Below, in pieces: positions 1 through 11,264 of a DNA stretch of 64,000 bases. The notes beneath the pieces are model-generated. The model ran no database searches. It was not told the DNA's origin and saw only the letters and a list, made by a program, of their open reading frames with translations. The DNA comes from Anastrepha obliqua (taxonomy: Eukaryota > Arthropoda > Insecta > Diptera > Tephritidae), in NCBI RefSeq assembly GCF_027943255.1, contig NC_072894.1, forward strand, positions 133,229,601 to 133,293,600, given 5' to 3'. How positions within the stretch are numbered: position 1 is the first letter of the stretch; every line of letters begins with the position of its first letter. Both the position numbers and the translations under genes were made by a program.

Positions 1-520
1 TTCTCCGTCCATTGTTCTGCGCCCAAAGGGGTTTCGAAATAGCATATGAAGAAATGGAGCTCCATCTTTTCTGCGTTTTCCTGAGAGAGAAATTGTGCAA
101 TTTCCCTTAAACACAATCAAGGGGTTGCCGACGACTGAGTAGGAGGTCTCTGAGACCAATTCAGTTCCCTTTCTGGCAGCCTCATCAGCAATTTCGTTTC
201 CCTCTATGTTCTTAAGTCCTGGAACCAAAATGAGAGAAATATGTGTGTGCTGATACACCTAAGAGATTTGATCTCCTTCTTACAGGAGTTGACTAGTTTG
301 GATATGCACCACGGCGTCGTCACAGCCATGATCGCGGCTTGACTATCGGAGAAACTGTTAATATCCCCCTTGCCGCCACCTTGAGTAAGTATTTTGCATG
401 CCTGCAGGATTGCAAAGACTTCTGCCTGAAAAACGCTAGCAGTATTCGGCAATTCGAAAGGAAATGATAAATTGGATGATTTAGAGAAAACCACTATTCC
501 GCTTCCATCTTAGAGCGCCG
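1..520 (-). pseudogene. Non-LTR retrotransposon RNase H relic (I/LOA-like)
   Basis: Minus-strand reading gives an RNase H domain of a non-LTR retrotransposon. The segment L-P-N-T-A-S-V-F-Q-A-E-V-F-A-I-L-Q-A-C-K carries the catalytic Glu, and F-S-D-S-Q-A-A-I the next catalytic Asp. In another frame, after a frameshift near 220, comes V-P-G-L-K-N-I-E-G-N-E-I-A-D-E-A-A-R, the usual VPGH...GNExADE block with the His replaced by Leu. The copy is cut by the window edge and shifted, so it is dead. The same family recurs on the plus strand at 29.3-30.3 kb with closely similar peptide text. Clade assignment (I or LOA type, because an RNase H is present) is inference. Confidence 0.85.
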
Positions 521-580
521 TCAGTGAAGACAGATGACAGTGAAGACAACTATTTAATGTAGGTGCTGAATGCTTGACAG

Positions 581-664
581 TTTTTATGAGCGCCTTTTTC
601 ATGGCAGAAATGCACTCGGAGGCTTGCGACTGCCTATCCAGAGGTGACTACTCTTTATTAGAAA
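581..664 (-). repeat. SINE fragment (tRNA-derived family, body only)
   Basis: Matches the middle of the SINE seen more completely at 26.2, 34.9 and 62.2 kb: the text around tttttatgagcgcctttttc, the atggcagaaatgcactcgga block and the ctattagaaa block occur in the same order. Head and tail are missing. Confidence 0.75.
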
Positions 665-2520
665 CTAAATTTCTCACTTGGCTGTTATTTTCACATCCAG
701 TGGGCATGCAACAAAGAACCAATCGTTTGCTAGTTGCCTACAAATCCACTCAGCTACGGCGGCTGTTACTCTTAAGGTTTTTCAATCAAAATTTTTGTGG
801 AAATTTTGCTTTTTCGTTTTTTTTTTATTTTGCGATTTTAATTTTGAACTGAAATGACTACAAACTACTTGCACAATGTACTGTTGCATGTTTTATTATG
901 GCTGCGGTTTTTATGCACACACATATTTGGCAAAACCGACTGCAATTAATTTCATATTAGTGCCGCGTTTGTCTATTTAGTTTTGTGATTGCTACCAGAG
1001 AAGGCAAAAGAAAAGTTTACGATTTCAATTTTTTTCCAGGACAATTGGTTATCAAGCAAATGCCTGTGAACAAATAAGCAATATTTGAAAAATACAGCAA
1101 ACAGTCGCAGTTGCATCTCCATCGCCACCAGCACCAGCAGCGACATCGATCCCTTTGTCACTTGCATTTTTATGCCGCCACAGACATTGCGACAATTGGT
1201 ATAAAATTACACCGAAATGCGGGCGCATCAACAATGCCCAAAAAATCCAACAAGGGAATAGCATCCACTTTACATTTTACTGCCGACTGCCGCCTATCGG
1301 CTTTACTATGCAGCGCATCCTTTGCTCTTCGAAGTGTCTATTCCTTTTTTGCACTGCAAGCAGCGGCGCGTAGTTGGTGCCTTGGCCTTGGCGCACAGTT
1401 GGTATTTAAAGGGGCTGGGGCAAGAACTCTACGTAGTAGCAGGCAGCTCAAGTTCAAGTGGATTTTTTCGGTTGATGTTTTTGTATAGCTCACAGGATTT
1501 TCGAGTTCTCTACTTTCATTTATTATCATCCTTCAGCGCTATGTGCACTGCCGTTTTATTATTTGGCAAAGTACTTGAGATTGTTGTGGTTGTGGGCTTA
1601 TTTTAATTTATGGTATTTGACAAATGTGTTTACGAGACATTGAAGTAGAACAATTCATCATTTACTGCAGGCGCAGAGCGATAAAAAGATGTAAGACAGC
1701 AAGGATTTCAGCATTTGGATTATTCTCTTTTGAATGACGTTATATGAAAAATAGTTGGAAAATAATCTGCTTAGTAGTCAAATTCTCTTTCAAGTTAATT
1801 GGAATGAATATAATATCATTTTTATTATATTGCTCATCTCCCCTTAATATTTGTGAATCGGCTAAATCAGGCACACTTTAACGACCAAAGAAGTCGTTCC
1901 CTTGGCAGTCGCTTAACGGAGCGGCTATTGTTTTCATCCGACCAAGGTCTGTTATTTCAGCAGAACCACAAGCGAAATAAATTGTTTTGAGTTTCATTTC
2001 CTCGTACCAAAAGCCACCAATTAAAAACACCAAGTGAAGAAAAGAGTTATTTCACTGAGCCCTTCAATGCTGAGGAAGCCTTCTTATTTATCTGACATCA
2101 CCAGAAGGCATTCAATACTTGGAAAGAGTTGGAAGGCTTTGTACCTCAGCAAGATCGAAAGAGCGGAGCTGCCCTAAGCCAATCTTGCTTTATGTCAGAT
2201 GGCTCGATTCGGTCCATGCGCTACTCACCATTGTCAGGAAAAGGTCTATAAATTTACAAAACAGAATTTTTAATCGAATCTTTAGCGAAAGTTTTCTAAG
2301 TTCTAAATAAGGAATAAGTTTAGGATAACGACTCTAAAGGAAGTAAACTATAATTATAGATTGAAAAATTTACCTGCTTTACTTCATTTTCGAAATGCAC
2401 TGCGAAAACCAGGAAGTTTTATGAGCTGGGTTGGATGCACTGACCTTAAAAAGGAATTCACTTGGTATATACGGAGATTCATAGATTTCTTCAGTCATTC
2501 CACAATATGTCCTTAGGATG
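665..2520. other. No recognisable gene
   Basis: AT-rich sequence with short overlapping ORFs in several frames (about 1110-1600), which are low in complexity and match nothing I recognise. I see no transposon ends, RNA genes or arrays here. Confidence 0.5.
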
Positions 2521-2535
2521 TTAGGTTAGGATAAA

Positions 2536-2865
2536 TTGCTGCCGTTGCGAGGGGCCCACTTGGACAAATATTCAAAATTTGTCAGTTGTGGTACCAGCCC
2601 AGTAGTTTCCCTTTACTCGTATGCAGCTGTGACCGGTAACCCAAATAAGCCGAAGTATTCGAATGCAATCGAGATAGAAGTCAGGTATTCCCAGACTAAT
2701 TTCGAACGCACAAACAACGAGCCCAAGGCTCTAATTCCCGCTTGGCTGTCGAAGATAGAGCAGATAATGTCCTTCCATCATACCGATCTTTTGGCGAATT
2801 ATTTGAGAATTTGCAGCAAGTTAAGTCCACTCTTATCCAAAGCCCAGAAGGAGTTAGTGTCATAG
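2536..2865 (+). other. Unrecognised open frame, 109 codons
   Basis: The frame reads as a soluble-looking peptide of mixed composition (segments N-P-N-K-P-K-Y-S and S-K-I-E-Q-I-M-S-F-H-H), less repetitive than other ORFs nearby. It could be a scrap of a retrotransposon ORF1 or of a host exon, but I do not recognise it. There is no clear promoter, splice site or Kozak context. Chance remains the simplest explanation. Confidence 0.2.
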
Positions 2866-2869
2866 AAAT

Positions 2870-4655
2870 GTAAAGCGAAATATTCGAAGTATGGAGTTTT
2901 TAGCCAGAACTTCTCTTCTATTTATCTCTTCTACCACCTAAAGAAAATTTTGGCCGAGCTGCATACCTGGCACCCATATGGCCAATAGTTCAGCGCCATG
3001 CTAGAGTAAGAGAAGTCTCATTTACTAGTACATTTTGGAGATCCGCAGTTGGATCAACGTTTTTCTTTCAATGAGCTTTGATCGAAGTAAATGGATGATA
3101 GTAAATTTATTTTCTGCCGTTAAAATTTGTCCAGCTGGTCTCAGTATAGGGTCTGGTCTAGCCTTCTACTGAAGGCAAAGTAATATGTTTTGTCAAAGGA
3201 GTTTCTCTATTAAAGTATATGACGCTTTGTGGTTGTTTTACCATTGAATACAAATCCTATAAGCTCATAGATAAATACACAGATATAATGGCTTTTAATG
3301 CTTGAGATAAGAAAGAGTGAATGAAACTAAGCCTCAGCTTTTTTTAAAGTATTTTATATTCACCAAAATTTTCACTCATAAAGTTTTAACGGAAATATTT
3401 TTTTAGCAGCACTATAATTCAAACATCTTTTTGCGATTTGGCGAATATTTACATTCAAATATCAAATATTTTTTAATTCATCGCTCAATAAAAGCTTTAC
3501 AATTTCGATAAACAATAAGAAAGCAGAAAGCAGAATTGGGGAATGACTCGAAACAGTCATTTGCGCAACCAAAACGGCGAAATATTGCCGAGTGAATAGC
3601 AGCTGATAATCCAAGCAAGAGTTGAGCAGCGCAATGAAGTGAAACGAGTTTACAATTCACAGTATTTTACGGATTTCGCAGTCATAAATCACTTTCGCCA
3701 AAACTTTTCGGCGCATAAATTTCTCAATGGTTTTACTGTCACACTTGGATGTCAGAGAGAAGTTGGTCGAATGAATAACCGAATGCGCTGAACGAAGGAA
3801 TACGTACATGGCGGCTTCTAAGAGTGAGTGAGTGAGTGATATCCACCTTGTTAGTGCGCCAGTGCTCCCATGGAAGGCATTTATGGCATTACAGATATGT
3901 ATTTTCCCACCGCCACAGGGCGCGGAAAAACTTCTTAAGATGAACATATTGTCGTGGCGTATCTTCTTGAGTGGCTGCTTGAAGCTGGCACCACTCACAA
4001 AGAGACCACCTACAACGCTGCAGCCACAAGGACATCATCGCATTGTGATGAGCCGATAGTGCGGAAAGTGCACATACAAACGCAATTAGATGCTTATGTG
4101 CACGCATCTACTTAAGTGTAGGGAATTGCGTTTGACGTCGGTTTGGGTTGCAGTGCTACAAGCCTGCAATGACTCTCTTGCCGTATTCGTGTATTCGATT
4201 TGGGAGTTATCATTGCTAATGTACGAGTATTTGAATGCTGGCAATTGGCACACAAACTAATGGTTGCGCTGAAGATAATAATGAGTGCCATATTTTGAAT
4301 GCTAATGACTTTAGTGGCGTCAGTTAATCAGTAAAGCAAATATAAAGCGCAAATGCCTGAAATATAACTGTTATCTCCCTAAGGCAGAGGAGGATATATC
4401 GAAAGGATATAATGCGAGTGTTTAGCTAAATCAATGACTGATTTCAGACTCAACTAATGCGTTTGATTCACATGCCACAAACACATTTTTTTTTTATATT
4501 AGTTTGGGTATATAAGATATCCATTATTTATTCGGTAGATGGTTGTAGTAATCGATATCTCGTAAAATATCGATCAAATAATTTAACGTTTATGCTCGTT
4601 GTCAAGGTGACATTTCACACTTCGAAAATTCTTGCCTTGTTTATGGTGGCTTATG
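2870..4655. other. No recognisable gene
   Basis: AT-rich sequence. ORFs on both strands at 3.8-4.1 kb overlap each other and show no known motif. Nothing else seen. Confidence 0.5.
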
Positions 4656-4659
4656 GTAG

Positions 4660-4862
4660 TTTATGACCTTTATGGCGTCGATACTGTAAATGCCAATTAC
4701 GTGCAATTTTGGTTTCGTCGACTCCGTTCAGGCATCGAAAATATCGATAAAATCACAAAAATAATCAAAGTTGACCGCCATGTTAGTAGTCGTAGCATCT
4801 CCTTGGAGCTAAATATCGACCATAAAACAGTTTAAACCCATTTGCGCAAAAATTTTACGTCA
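4660..4862 (+). pseudogene. Mariner transposase scrap (cecropia-like), HTH region
   Basis: The reading contains L-Y-G-V-D-T-V-N-A-N-Y-V-Q-F-W-F-R-R-L-R-S-G followed by D-R-H-V-S-S-R-S-I-S-L-E-L-N-I-D-H-K-T-V, the paired-type HTH region of a classical mariner transposase; the YGVDT and IDHKTV wording is typical of the cecropia subfamily. About 15 residues normally found between RSG and the second block (the acidic / S-G-R-P linker) are missing, and a stop follows H-K-T-V where a Leu is usual. No catalytic domain or TIR is visible. It is a short dead fragment. Confidence 0.7.
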
Positions 4863-4864
4863 AA

Positions 4865-6510
4865 TTAATGAATTTCTTTTCCGCAAACTAATAATATCTC
4901 GAAGGCTAGAACTACTCAATGAGATGCTGACTGATGATGATTGTTCCCTATAAGTCAATGCAATATTTGTAACATGTAACTTTGATGAAGGAGAGATTCT
5001 CAATTATTTTTGGTACTATCCAAACCCTTTCAAAAATTGTAAATTTGCAGTAAAACTGAAATTTAATGGAAGAATGTTTGGTCTATGGGTTATCTTAAAG
5101 GTTTATTGACACAGATTAAAGACAATAAAATTCGAAATTTGTTTCATACCTATATTCATACTGTACCATTCTCTTCTATACTGATAAAAGTATATTCTTA
5201 AAAGCAATTTTTTATAATTTTTTTCTCCGAAATCAACAACCACTCAATTGATAAAGAAACTGTACTCAATCAAATTAATGACCCAATTAAATCAAAATTA
5301 ATTACGCCTTGCATTTTTCCATTTCAACTCATTTCGAATTGGCCGTTAAAAACGCCTAATTTTCGATAAGAAATATGAGATATCAATGAACGCCAAAGTC
5401 AAACCATTCAACCCCCTTTTGGCTGTGCGCGACTAACTGGGAAACTAAATAAATTTAATTTATTTATAAGATTCTTTTCGTAATTGAGTTGAGTACAATT
5501 TGCTTATCAGCACCAGACTGTCCGCTTACGTAGAGCAAACTGCTGAAAATTAATACAAACCTATTGAACTTTGACGGAGCTCAAATGATTTTTCATCGGA
5601 ATGATTGAAAATAAAAGGAAGCAATCGAATTAGAAAGCGAATACATTGAGATAATTCTGTATTTATGTAATTAATGGACAGAAGACGCCCCCAAAAATCG
5701 GTTTTGAGTTGCGTTTGGACTAACGAACACATTAGATAGGCAGACAAGAGGCGGATATGAATATAAGAGCATGAGAAGCAGGGGATAGAAGGAGTTGGTT
5801 GGGAATGATTAGAAGATGAGTTGCTTAGTGGACTGCACTGATGAAGTGAAGTTAAGAGAGAGAGAGAGAGAGAGGGGAAAAAGAAAACCAAACGGGAGTC
5901 TATGTATGCATGAAAAAATACTCGATAGCGGCCATCAACTGGAATAACGCTGGCGACGGCAAATACCAAATAAAATTGATGATACATTAATGCTGCGAAG
6001 AAGGGAGGAGTAATTGCGATAGGCGATAACAGTTAATTTACAAAAAAGAAGGAAACAAAAAGGGCAAAAATTTGTGGCAAGCGAGAATCTGCTGAACATT
6101 AAGTCAGTCAGCTGGTCACAAGCAAATCTATTGAGGATGATTTTGCGCTACATAAGAAGGGAATGGGACAAACGTGAAGTTAAGCAGAGACACAGAGCCA
6201 CAGATACAATAAAAAGAGAAAGGTGTGAAAATGAAAGCGTCTAACTTTGCGAGTGTTTTAAACAAAAAACAAATGAATAAAAATGGCAAAAGTAAATTAA
6301 GAAAAGTTAAGAATAAAAAAATTTTAAATATCAGAAAATGCTAAAAGAAGAATTTGAGACTAAAAATGTATAAGAAAAAGTTTATAAATTAATTTTAGAA
6401 TTAGAAAAAATATCTTTTATTTACTTAATAAATTATTACTATTTTACCAAAAATATGAAAGAAACAATTAAAAATTAAAAAGTATTTTTCAATTTCAGAC
6501 TAACTCAATT
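4865..6510. other. AT-rich sequence without a recognisable gene
   Basis: Contains a (GA)n microsatellite and a 145-codon minus-strand ORF (5550-5987) that runs through it and looks spurious. The last 200 bp before the DD41D start at 6517 are extremely AT-rich; I could not find a TIR for that element in them. Confidence 0.5.
5855..5874. repeat. (GA)n microsatellite
   Basis: About ten uninterrupted GA units followed by a G run. Confidence 0.9.
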
Positions 6511-6516
6511 TGAACC

Positions 6517-7200
6517 ATGGAAAGATACACAATCGAACAACGCGTTAAAGTTATTGAGGCTTATTATGAAAACGGGCGTTCAAATCAAAATGCATATCGC
6601 GCAATTTTCGAAGAAAATCATCTTCAGTGATGAGGCACATTTTCACCTCAGTGGATTCGTCAATAAGCAGAATTGCCGCATTTGGGCGAATGATAATCCA
6701 AGAGTGATTGCCGAAAAACCAATGCACCCACACAGAGTGACTGTTTGGTGCGGTTTATGGGCCGGCGGCATCATTGGGCCGTATTTTTTCCAAAATGAGG
6801 CCAGTCAGGCAGTTACTGTGAATAGAGTTCGCTATCGTGAGATGATAACGAACTTTTTATGGCCCGAAATGGAAGATATGGATGTGGACGATATGCGGTT
6901 TCAACAGGACGGTGCCACTTGTCACACAGCTAACGAAATAATGGCTCTTTTGCGCGAAAAATTTGATGGCCGAATAATCTCACGTCGCGGCGATGTCGAT
7001 TGGCCGCCAAGATCATGTGATTTGACACCGTTGGACTTCTTTCTTCGGGGTTATTTGAAAGAAAAGGTGTACGTCGATAAGCCAGCAACAATTCAAGAGC
7101 TAAAGGGTGAGATAATTCGGTACATTAACGGCTTAGAACCTCAATTATGCCTCAGCGTTATCGAAAATTTGGAGCATCGAATGGAGGTGTGCCGCCGAGG
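6517..7200 (+). pseudogene. DD41D mariner-like transposase, HTH region deleted
   Basis: The ATG at 6517 opens M-E-R-Y-T-I-E-Q-R-V-K-V-I-E-A-Y-Y, the usual N-terminus of DD41D ('rosa'-type) mariner-like transposases. After about 30 codons the frame runs into F-E-E-N-H-L-Q-stop, while another frame takes over with F-S-K-K-I-I-F-S-D-E-A-H-F. So the segment coding for most of the HTH DNA-binding region (roughly 130 residues in family members, from memory) is gone and a shift was created. The catalytic half is open to 7213: first Asp in S-D-E-A-H-F, second in F-Q-Q-D-G-A-T, third in T-P-L-D-F-F, with 41 residues between the last two. Its normal C-terminus is replaced at about 7200 by mariner sequence. 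No TIR was found. Confidence 0.88.
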
Positions 7201-7624
7201 CCGAACTTCTTAAACCATCTAAAATCATCACTGGCGATCGTTACCGATTGAAGCTAATACGTTTGAGTCGAGCTCTCAAAAAAAGCGGCCGGAATGAGAC
7301 GGTAGACATGACAAACTGATTTTGCTGCATGACAACCCCAAGTCGCACGCTGCTAAATCGGTCGAGAAATATTTAGAGAGACTGAATTGGGAAATCTTGC
7401 CCCACCCGCCGTATTCCCCAGACATTGCACCTTCGGATTACCATCTGTTCCGATCAATGCAGTCAGCCCTTATTGGAGTGCGGTTAACTTCTTACGAGTG
7501 CATCGCAAACTGGTTCAATGAATGGATTAAGTCAAAAGAACTCGAATTTTTCGTCGGAGGAATCCGTATGCTGCCTGAAAGATGGAGTAAAGGTGTAGCT
7601 TCCAATGGCACATACTTCACATGA
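7200..7624 (+). pseudogene. Classical mariner (DD34D) transposase, 3' third
   Basis: Starts abruptly with E-L-L-K-P-S and continues I-I-T-G-D-R-Y-R-L-K-L-I-R-L-S-R-A-L-K in one frame. After a frameshift near 7300 comes L-L-H-D-N-P-K-S-H-A-A-K-S-V-E, then H-P-P-Y-S-P-D-I-A-P-S-D-Y-H-L-F, giving the second (HDN) and third (SDY) catalytic Asp 34 residues apart, and ends with L-P-E-R-W-S-K-G and a stop at 7622-7624. The 5' two thirds and the left TIR are absent. No right TIR is evident after the stop. Wording resembles the 60-kb mariner, so a mellifera/capitata-like subfamily is possible. Confidence 0.88.
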
Positions 7625-7629
7625 TATCA

Positions 7630-10175
7630 TGTTTGATTTAATTCCTTATATAATTCGTAACTGTGGCTAAGAAACGACGGAAACTTTTCCCCAAACTTCA
7701 AAAATAATTTCATATACTCAACATATTTATTTTTTATTTGTTATTTTTATTATTATAAAAACAAACATTTATTGTCAAGCAAAAAAGAATTATTTGCAAA
7801 AATTAAACTTTTCCTTTGCCTGCAGACAACTAAAAATATACTTAAATACTATTTATTTCACATGAAACGCAAATTTTAAGCGCTCATAAAAATGTTTAAT
7901 TCGTTTAATATTCGCCTTTTCACAGCCACGACCAGCCACGACGCGTGCGGCGCCCATTTGGCCAATATTTTCTTCTAAACGTAATTGAGCTAGTATTATC
8001 ATAATAAAGACTAATGATAATAATTTCTTAAAAAAATTGTATTTTATTAAAAATCAACACCGGCCTTTAAAACTTAACCACACTTTATTATAAAAAAATT
8101 TGCTGGAAAACAAAATAAGTTATTATAAATAAATATGCCTTATGTAATTAGTTTGCAAGTAAATTAAAAGAATAAAATAAATAAAAAAATATTAGAAACA
8201 ATTGGATCGAACGCCGATTGTCAGTGACATAATCAATGCGAGTGCGACTTCATGTTTATATGAAACAGTTAGTCCAACTGCAACGTCATACTCGCTACAC
8301 TCCTTCAAAGATATCTGTGTTTTTGTCTGTCGGCTAATGACATTCTCATTACCGCATGGCTCTTTGCTAATGAAACACAAAGTTTACAATTTTTCTCGCT
8401 GTCACTCTTTCTTGCCCCCAAGCACTTTTTTCTACCAAATTGCTGATAAAATTTGCTGTGCGATATGAAAATTGACTGCTGGAACTTACAAGATCTGGGA
8501 AATTTCAAATTTCTAGAAGTAAACTTTTTTATTTTTTCATTGCGCTGACAGCTAATCTCATAGCCAGCAAAACGTACGGAGTCAGGGAGTGACTTTGGAC
8601 TACAAGCGATAAGACGGTCATAGAAAATATGTTTTACTTGTGCACATACACTAACACATGCACACGAGTAGAGGCCAGGAAAAGCAAAACAAACATCACT
8701 TATTCCCAAAAGCATTTTGAAGTGCATTGCTTTCAGTGCTTATGTACGCTTGAAATGGCATTAACGCCAATGTCGGCGTAGCTGCAGAAGCGCTTGAGCT
8801 GCTCGTAGACAATCTAGCGCATGGTTGCATCTATGCTTCAGCTATTTACATACATACATATATACATACATACGAGTACATAGGTGTCGTATGCGTCATG
8901 TCGCCTGTCAAACGCATGTCATTGCACGTATGTAGAATTTTATGATTTTGTATGTAAAAATATTCCGATAATTCTCGCTTATGCCTCGTCGAGCTCATTA
9001 TTCGTGCCCATTTCGGTTTCCGTTATGTTGATTTGTTATTTTTTTTTTTTCGTTTTAAACTTTGTGACCACGAAATCGTGAATGATTTTCGTATTTTAGT
9101 TATAAATGTCAAAGCTTGTGTTTGACAATTTGCCACGCTGATCGTCGAGACATTTGAATTTTTGAGCGCTTACTTTACGATAATCGCAATGCAGCTGACT
9201 CAATAATGTATAAGTATGAGGACAGTAACAGGAGCTTAAACGGATAATTTTAAACTTATGCTAGATTGACGCTCATTGCCGAATCTTTTGGAGATGGCTT
9301 AAAAACGATAGAGCATAGCAAAGGTAATGGCAGGCAAAACAGTTGACTGAGAGATGCTCAAAAAGGAAGGGCGCTGATTGGAAATATTCAGCATCTATAG
9401 GGAATAGAGATGCAATTGCGAATGAGACAAAGTTAATACAATGTCATCATTATACAGCTCGAGTAAACAAGCTTTCGCTAACATTGATAACTTTAGCGTT
9501 TATCCGATACGTTGATTGAACAGTTAACATTTTTATTATCTACACTCAGTGCTGGTACTGTTTAAAAATTAATAAAATCTTACGCTTTATTTACAAATAT
9601 ATATAGTATGATTCTATGACCCCTTTAAAACGGCCGATCACGTAGAATATGCTCTTTATCTTACGTATTAGTTATACATTTTTAATTAGTAATTTCTTAT
9701 AAATTGCGAGCCTTCGAGCTGCAGCTATGGTCGTCCGATCATAACCCTGTAAAGTTCGTCCTCTTAAAAAATAACGAATCCATTAGAGATTTTGCAGCCA
9801 GCGTAGGACGTTAAGATATGGAATAAAAAAGTTCTCTAAGATCTCAGAATTACTCTGCTTTTGTCTTCCCGAATCTCTTTATGTATTAATTTGCCTCTGC
9901 CATCAAAGCTACGGATGTGGCCGCAGAAGAGCTCTGCGGAATGCCTTACATACCGTAGGTCACGCCACAATTTTAAAGCCTTTGAAGTGTAGCTTGAGGA
10001 GAGTTGTTTTAAAAGAGCATTTTAAAGTAGCTTAAGTATCCAGCATAATATATACATTACTCTTATTTTGCATCTCCGAAGAAATTTGCTTACACAAATT
10101 TCAACAACAGAGGCTTCCTGTGAAGTAGTTTGTATGAGCGCTTTTACACACTTTTCAGAAATGTACAGCTGAGAA
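7630..10175. other. No recognisable gene
   Basis: AT-rich stretch with overlapping weak ORFs at 8.2-8.7 kb on both strands. It holds a (CATA)n microsatellite at 8.85 kb. Nothing else that I can name. Confidence 0.5.
8846..8873. repeat. (CATA)n microsatellite
   Basis: Imperfect TACATACA/TATACATA run, a motif repeated at several places in this window (19.16, 25.27 kb). Confidence 0.8.
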
Positions 10176-10179
10176 AGCA

Positions 10180-10365
10180 GAGTGTTGGAGAGAAAGATTT
10201 ATGGAACAGTGCGAGTTAGTGACCACTCTAGTTGCTTGAACGATGACCCATAAGAGCTTTATAAACCCGCAGACATACTATAGGTACAGCGTATTGAGAG
10301 CTAACAGCTCTTGTCGTTTAGGTCATATCTAAGATATAGATATGAACGCTTCTGCTATGAAATTA
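10180..10365 (+). pseudogene. Decayed non-LTR RT C-terminal relic (same family as 46.8 kb)
   Basis: DNA-level resemblance to the reverse-transcriptase C-terminal segment that is open at 46.76-47.33 kb. In order I see ttggagagaaagatt, then gagctttata...gacata, then agcg...ggtcat, then gaacgctt, matching the E-R-K-I-L / E-L-Y-N-D-I-D / R-L-R-W-L-G-H / T-N-A blocks. Stops and indels break every frame. Old and dead. Confidence 0.5.
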
Positions 10366-10619
10366 TATAATGAGGGCCCACCTGTGACTTTAGTGTATGC
10401 GTAGTTCTTCCTCTGCATTGGAAATACTAAGGAGGAAGTAATTAAAGCCAATCGTAAGCTATCCAAAAGGGCTAAGGGCCTCTGCTGGTAAGCACACATG
10501 CCTTCTTCAAAGGATGCTCTCGAAAACCACAGCGAATCCCACTTTAGATTAGATTTGTGCGGGCCTAGACACGTCCAAGCACTCAGTCAGGAATAACATT
10601 GTACTACACCCGGATAGAT

Positions 10620-11260
10620 TACAGGGGCAGAAACAGTTTGAAGTCCATCTTCCGGCAATTTTTTGAGTTCATGGATTAATGTTAAGAGGTCCGAAAGAGG
10701 AAGAGCATACACTTTATCCATACTCAGAACATCGCACCCCAATAGCCTTAGTCCAGAAAACGCAGGAAATGCTCTGCAGTGTTTTCGTTCTCACGGGAGG
10801 ATAGGCATATTGTGTCGTCAATGATTCCCATGGTAGCCATATGCGTTGTACTCTGTGATTACACCCACCCGTACCAGTAGTATCAAGTCCTTCCTACTCA
10901 GTATTAGGAGAAAGGCCGCTAGTTCCTGTTTGGCCCTTTCACTCTTCAGGAGCCCACGTCTTCTATGGGTAGACCTCATGAAGTCGGCGATCCATAGTTG
11001 AATCGATGTAGAGTTCACACCTTGAAAGGGCTTAGGCCCCAGTGGAATGCTTACAGAGCCTCCATTAACCAGTTTATCAGCCAACTAGTTCCCTACAATA
11101 CCACAATGTCCAGGCAAGCAAATAAGACAATTGTTGTTACGTTATGCAAAACTGTTCAGTTTTGTCTTACATTCCCCGATTCAAAGAAATTAATCAGTAG
11201 CCACAGTTGGCCGTCATCCTGTAATCCAAAGCCTCTTTTTCCTTCTTTCTCCCGTGCCTG
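10620..11260 (-). pseudogene. Non-LTR retrotransposon RNase H end and C-terminal tail
   Basis: Minus-strand reading gives L-P-G-H-C-G-I-V-G-N-stop-L-A-D-K-L-V-N-G-G-S, the RNase H VPGHxxxxGNExADE block with a stop in place of the Glu, near 11070. It is followed by an open 88-codon stretch (10818-11084), and in a second frame H-M-A-T-M-G-I-I-D-D-T-I-C and T-A-E-H-F-L-R-F, the remains of the cysteine/histidine tail motif found at the C-terminus of such elements. It ends near a C-D-V-L-S-M-D-K segment. Same family and same strand as the relic at 13.4 kb (H-M-T-T-I-G-I-I-V-D-P-I-C). Confidence 0.75.
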
Positions 11261-11264
11261 TATG

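Noticed and set aside
5550..5987. 145-codon minus-strand ORF with an apparent signal-like N-terminus
   Set aside because: Runs through a (GA)n microsatellite (reads S-L-S-L-S-L); no family resemblance.
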